Shown in pieces: positions 5,239-5,802 of a stretch of DNA of 5,802 nt. The stretch is from Candidatus Aminicenantota bacterium (GTDB lineage: Bacteria; Acidobacteriota; Aminicenantia; S016-38). The DNA lies in the NCBI GenBank assembly GCA_021161165.1, contig JAGHBF010000139.1:1-5802 (forward strand), written 5' to 3'. Each line of letters begins with the position of its first letter. Positions within the stretch are counted from its first letter, which is position 1. Both the position numbers and the translations under genes were made by a program. The notes beneath the pieces were generated by a model that saw only the letters and a program-made list of their open reading frames with translations, was not told the origin of the DNA and ran no database searches.

Positions 5239-5802
5239 AAAATTAATCTTTGGACTACTGGTTACATGGTTAGCCTTTTCTCAGGAAATAATCTTTCCGC
5301 CCGTGCAAAAATACTTTTCCTTTCCAGCATTTATTGAGGGAGATAATTACCTATCATTACAGATTTATCAGGCTAATATCTTTGAGGCAAAAAACGATTA
5401 TCAGCTTGACCTTGCAGAAACGAAGCTTGCCATAGTTTTATCTAAAAAAGTGGGGAAAAAACTGAGCGTGCAATTTTATGCACCCCTTATTTATGCCTGG
5501 GGTGGATTTATGGATAGATTTATAGATAATTTTCACAAAACCTTCAACTTCCCAGATGGAGGAAGGGGCCTTTTCGCATACGACAGAATTATTTACCTGG
5601 TTGGAGAAAAAGAATTCCTGTATGGAAATACATTCACAGGAACAGGGGAACCCGAAATATTCCTATCCTTGAAGGGAAAATCCACCACCGTAAGATTTGG
5701 AACAAAAATACCATTGGGGAAAAACGGCTTCCGTTCTTTCAAACCTGCAATCTACGGAGGAACGTCTTACAAGGCCCCCTTTAATCATGGTTTCTTAAAG
5801 GC
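5234..5802 (+). CDS. DUF3187-like outer-membrane protein, ATT start, partial (runs off right edge)
   Basis: Open frame of 189 codons without a stop to the window edge. Read from ATT at 5234 (as initiator Met) it begins MRKLIFGLLVTWLAFSQ, a textbook signal peptide with probable cleavage after Ala-Phe-Ser (residue 16). The mature part resembles DUF3187 proteins as I remember them: GGFMDRFIDNFH at 90-101 followed by FPDGGR at 106-111, then GTGEPEIFLSLK at 136-147 and VRFGTKIPLG at 153-162. Alternating hydrophobic/polar strands with many aromatics suggest an outer-membrane beta barrel; function unknown. The start overlaps the purH stop as ATTAG, with AAGGAGG 10 nt upstream, so it is coupled to purH. 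The purH end (RHFRH then TAG) is canonical, which makes a miscalled base at the ATT unlikely because ATG there would also remove the purH stop. The family call is from memory of the motif pattern; an exported protein is nearly certain. Confidence 0.85.
   Translation, partial: MRKLIFGLLVTWLAFSQEIIFPPVQKYFSFPAFIEGDNYLSLQIYQANIFEAKNDYQLDLAETKLAIVLSKKVGKKLSVQFYAPLIYAWGGFMDRFIDNFHKTFNFPDGGRGLFAYDRIIYLVGEKEFLYGNTFTGTGEPEIFLSLKGKSTTVRFGTKIPLGKNGFRSFKPAIYGGTSYKAPFNHGFLK

Overview
The window looks like ordinary chromosome from a diderm bacterium with an A+T-leaning genome (by eye; not computed). A lipoprotein-type signal and a start of a DUF3187-like outer-membrane protein point to a Gram-negative envelope. 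The proteins are rich in Lys, Glu, Arg and Ile and fairly poor in Gln, and Arg is mostly AGA/AGG. That is compatible with a moderate or true thermophile from a deep or uncultivated lineage, but this is inference and I cannot name a taxon. I see no rRNA, tRNA, mobile element, CRISPR array, terminator or phage sequence. The window is almost completely coding.

Minus-strand cluster, from 2747 down to the left edge: a Sir2-type NAD-dependent protein deacylase (signature of the desuccinylase/class III group), then RadC (HhH plus JAB/MPN domain), then a phosphomannomutase/phosphoglucomutase, then the first 14 codons of a further unidentified gene. Junctions are a 32-nt overlap, a 2-nt gap and a 0-nt gap. 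Each internal gene has a strong Shine-Dalgarno (SD) sequence, so this is probably one operon.

Plus-strand side: a Mth938-like domain protein at 2768-3112, divergent from sir2 across only 20 bp, then a 75-nt spacer, then a second tight cluster: an unrecognised exported lipoprotein-like protein, purH, and a DUF3187-like outer-membrane protein that runs off the right edge. The lipoprotein and purH overlap as ATGA. purH and the DUF3187-like gene overlap as ATTAG, and the second gene appears to start at a non-canonical ATT codon, so an ATG/GTG/TTG gene search would miss its N-terminus.

Functionally, the cluster mixes purine biosynthesis (PurH), sugar-phosphate interconversion for envelope glycans (PMM/PGM), protein deacylation (Sir2), RadC and two envelope proteins. 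I see no convincing new defence or metabolic system. The most interesting signals concern expression. All three genes that head transcription units lack an SD sequence and have a -10-like hexamer about 4-6 nt before the ATG (leaderless-type starts), while all five downstream genes have strong SDs. The two divergent genes appear to share a single near-symmetric -10 box.
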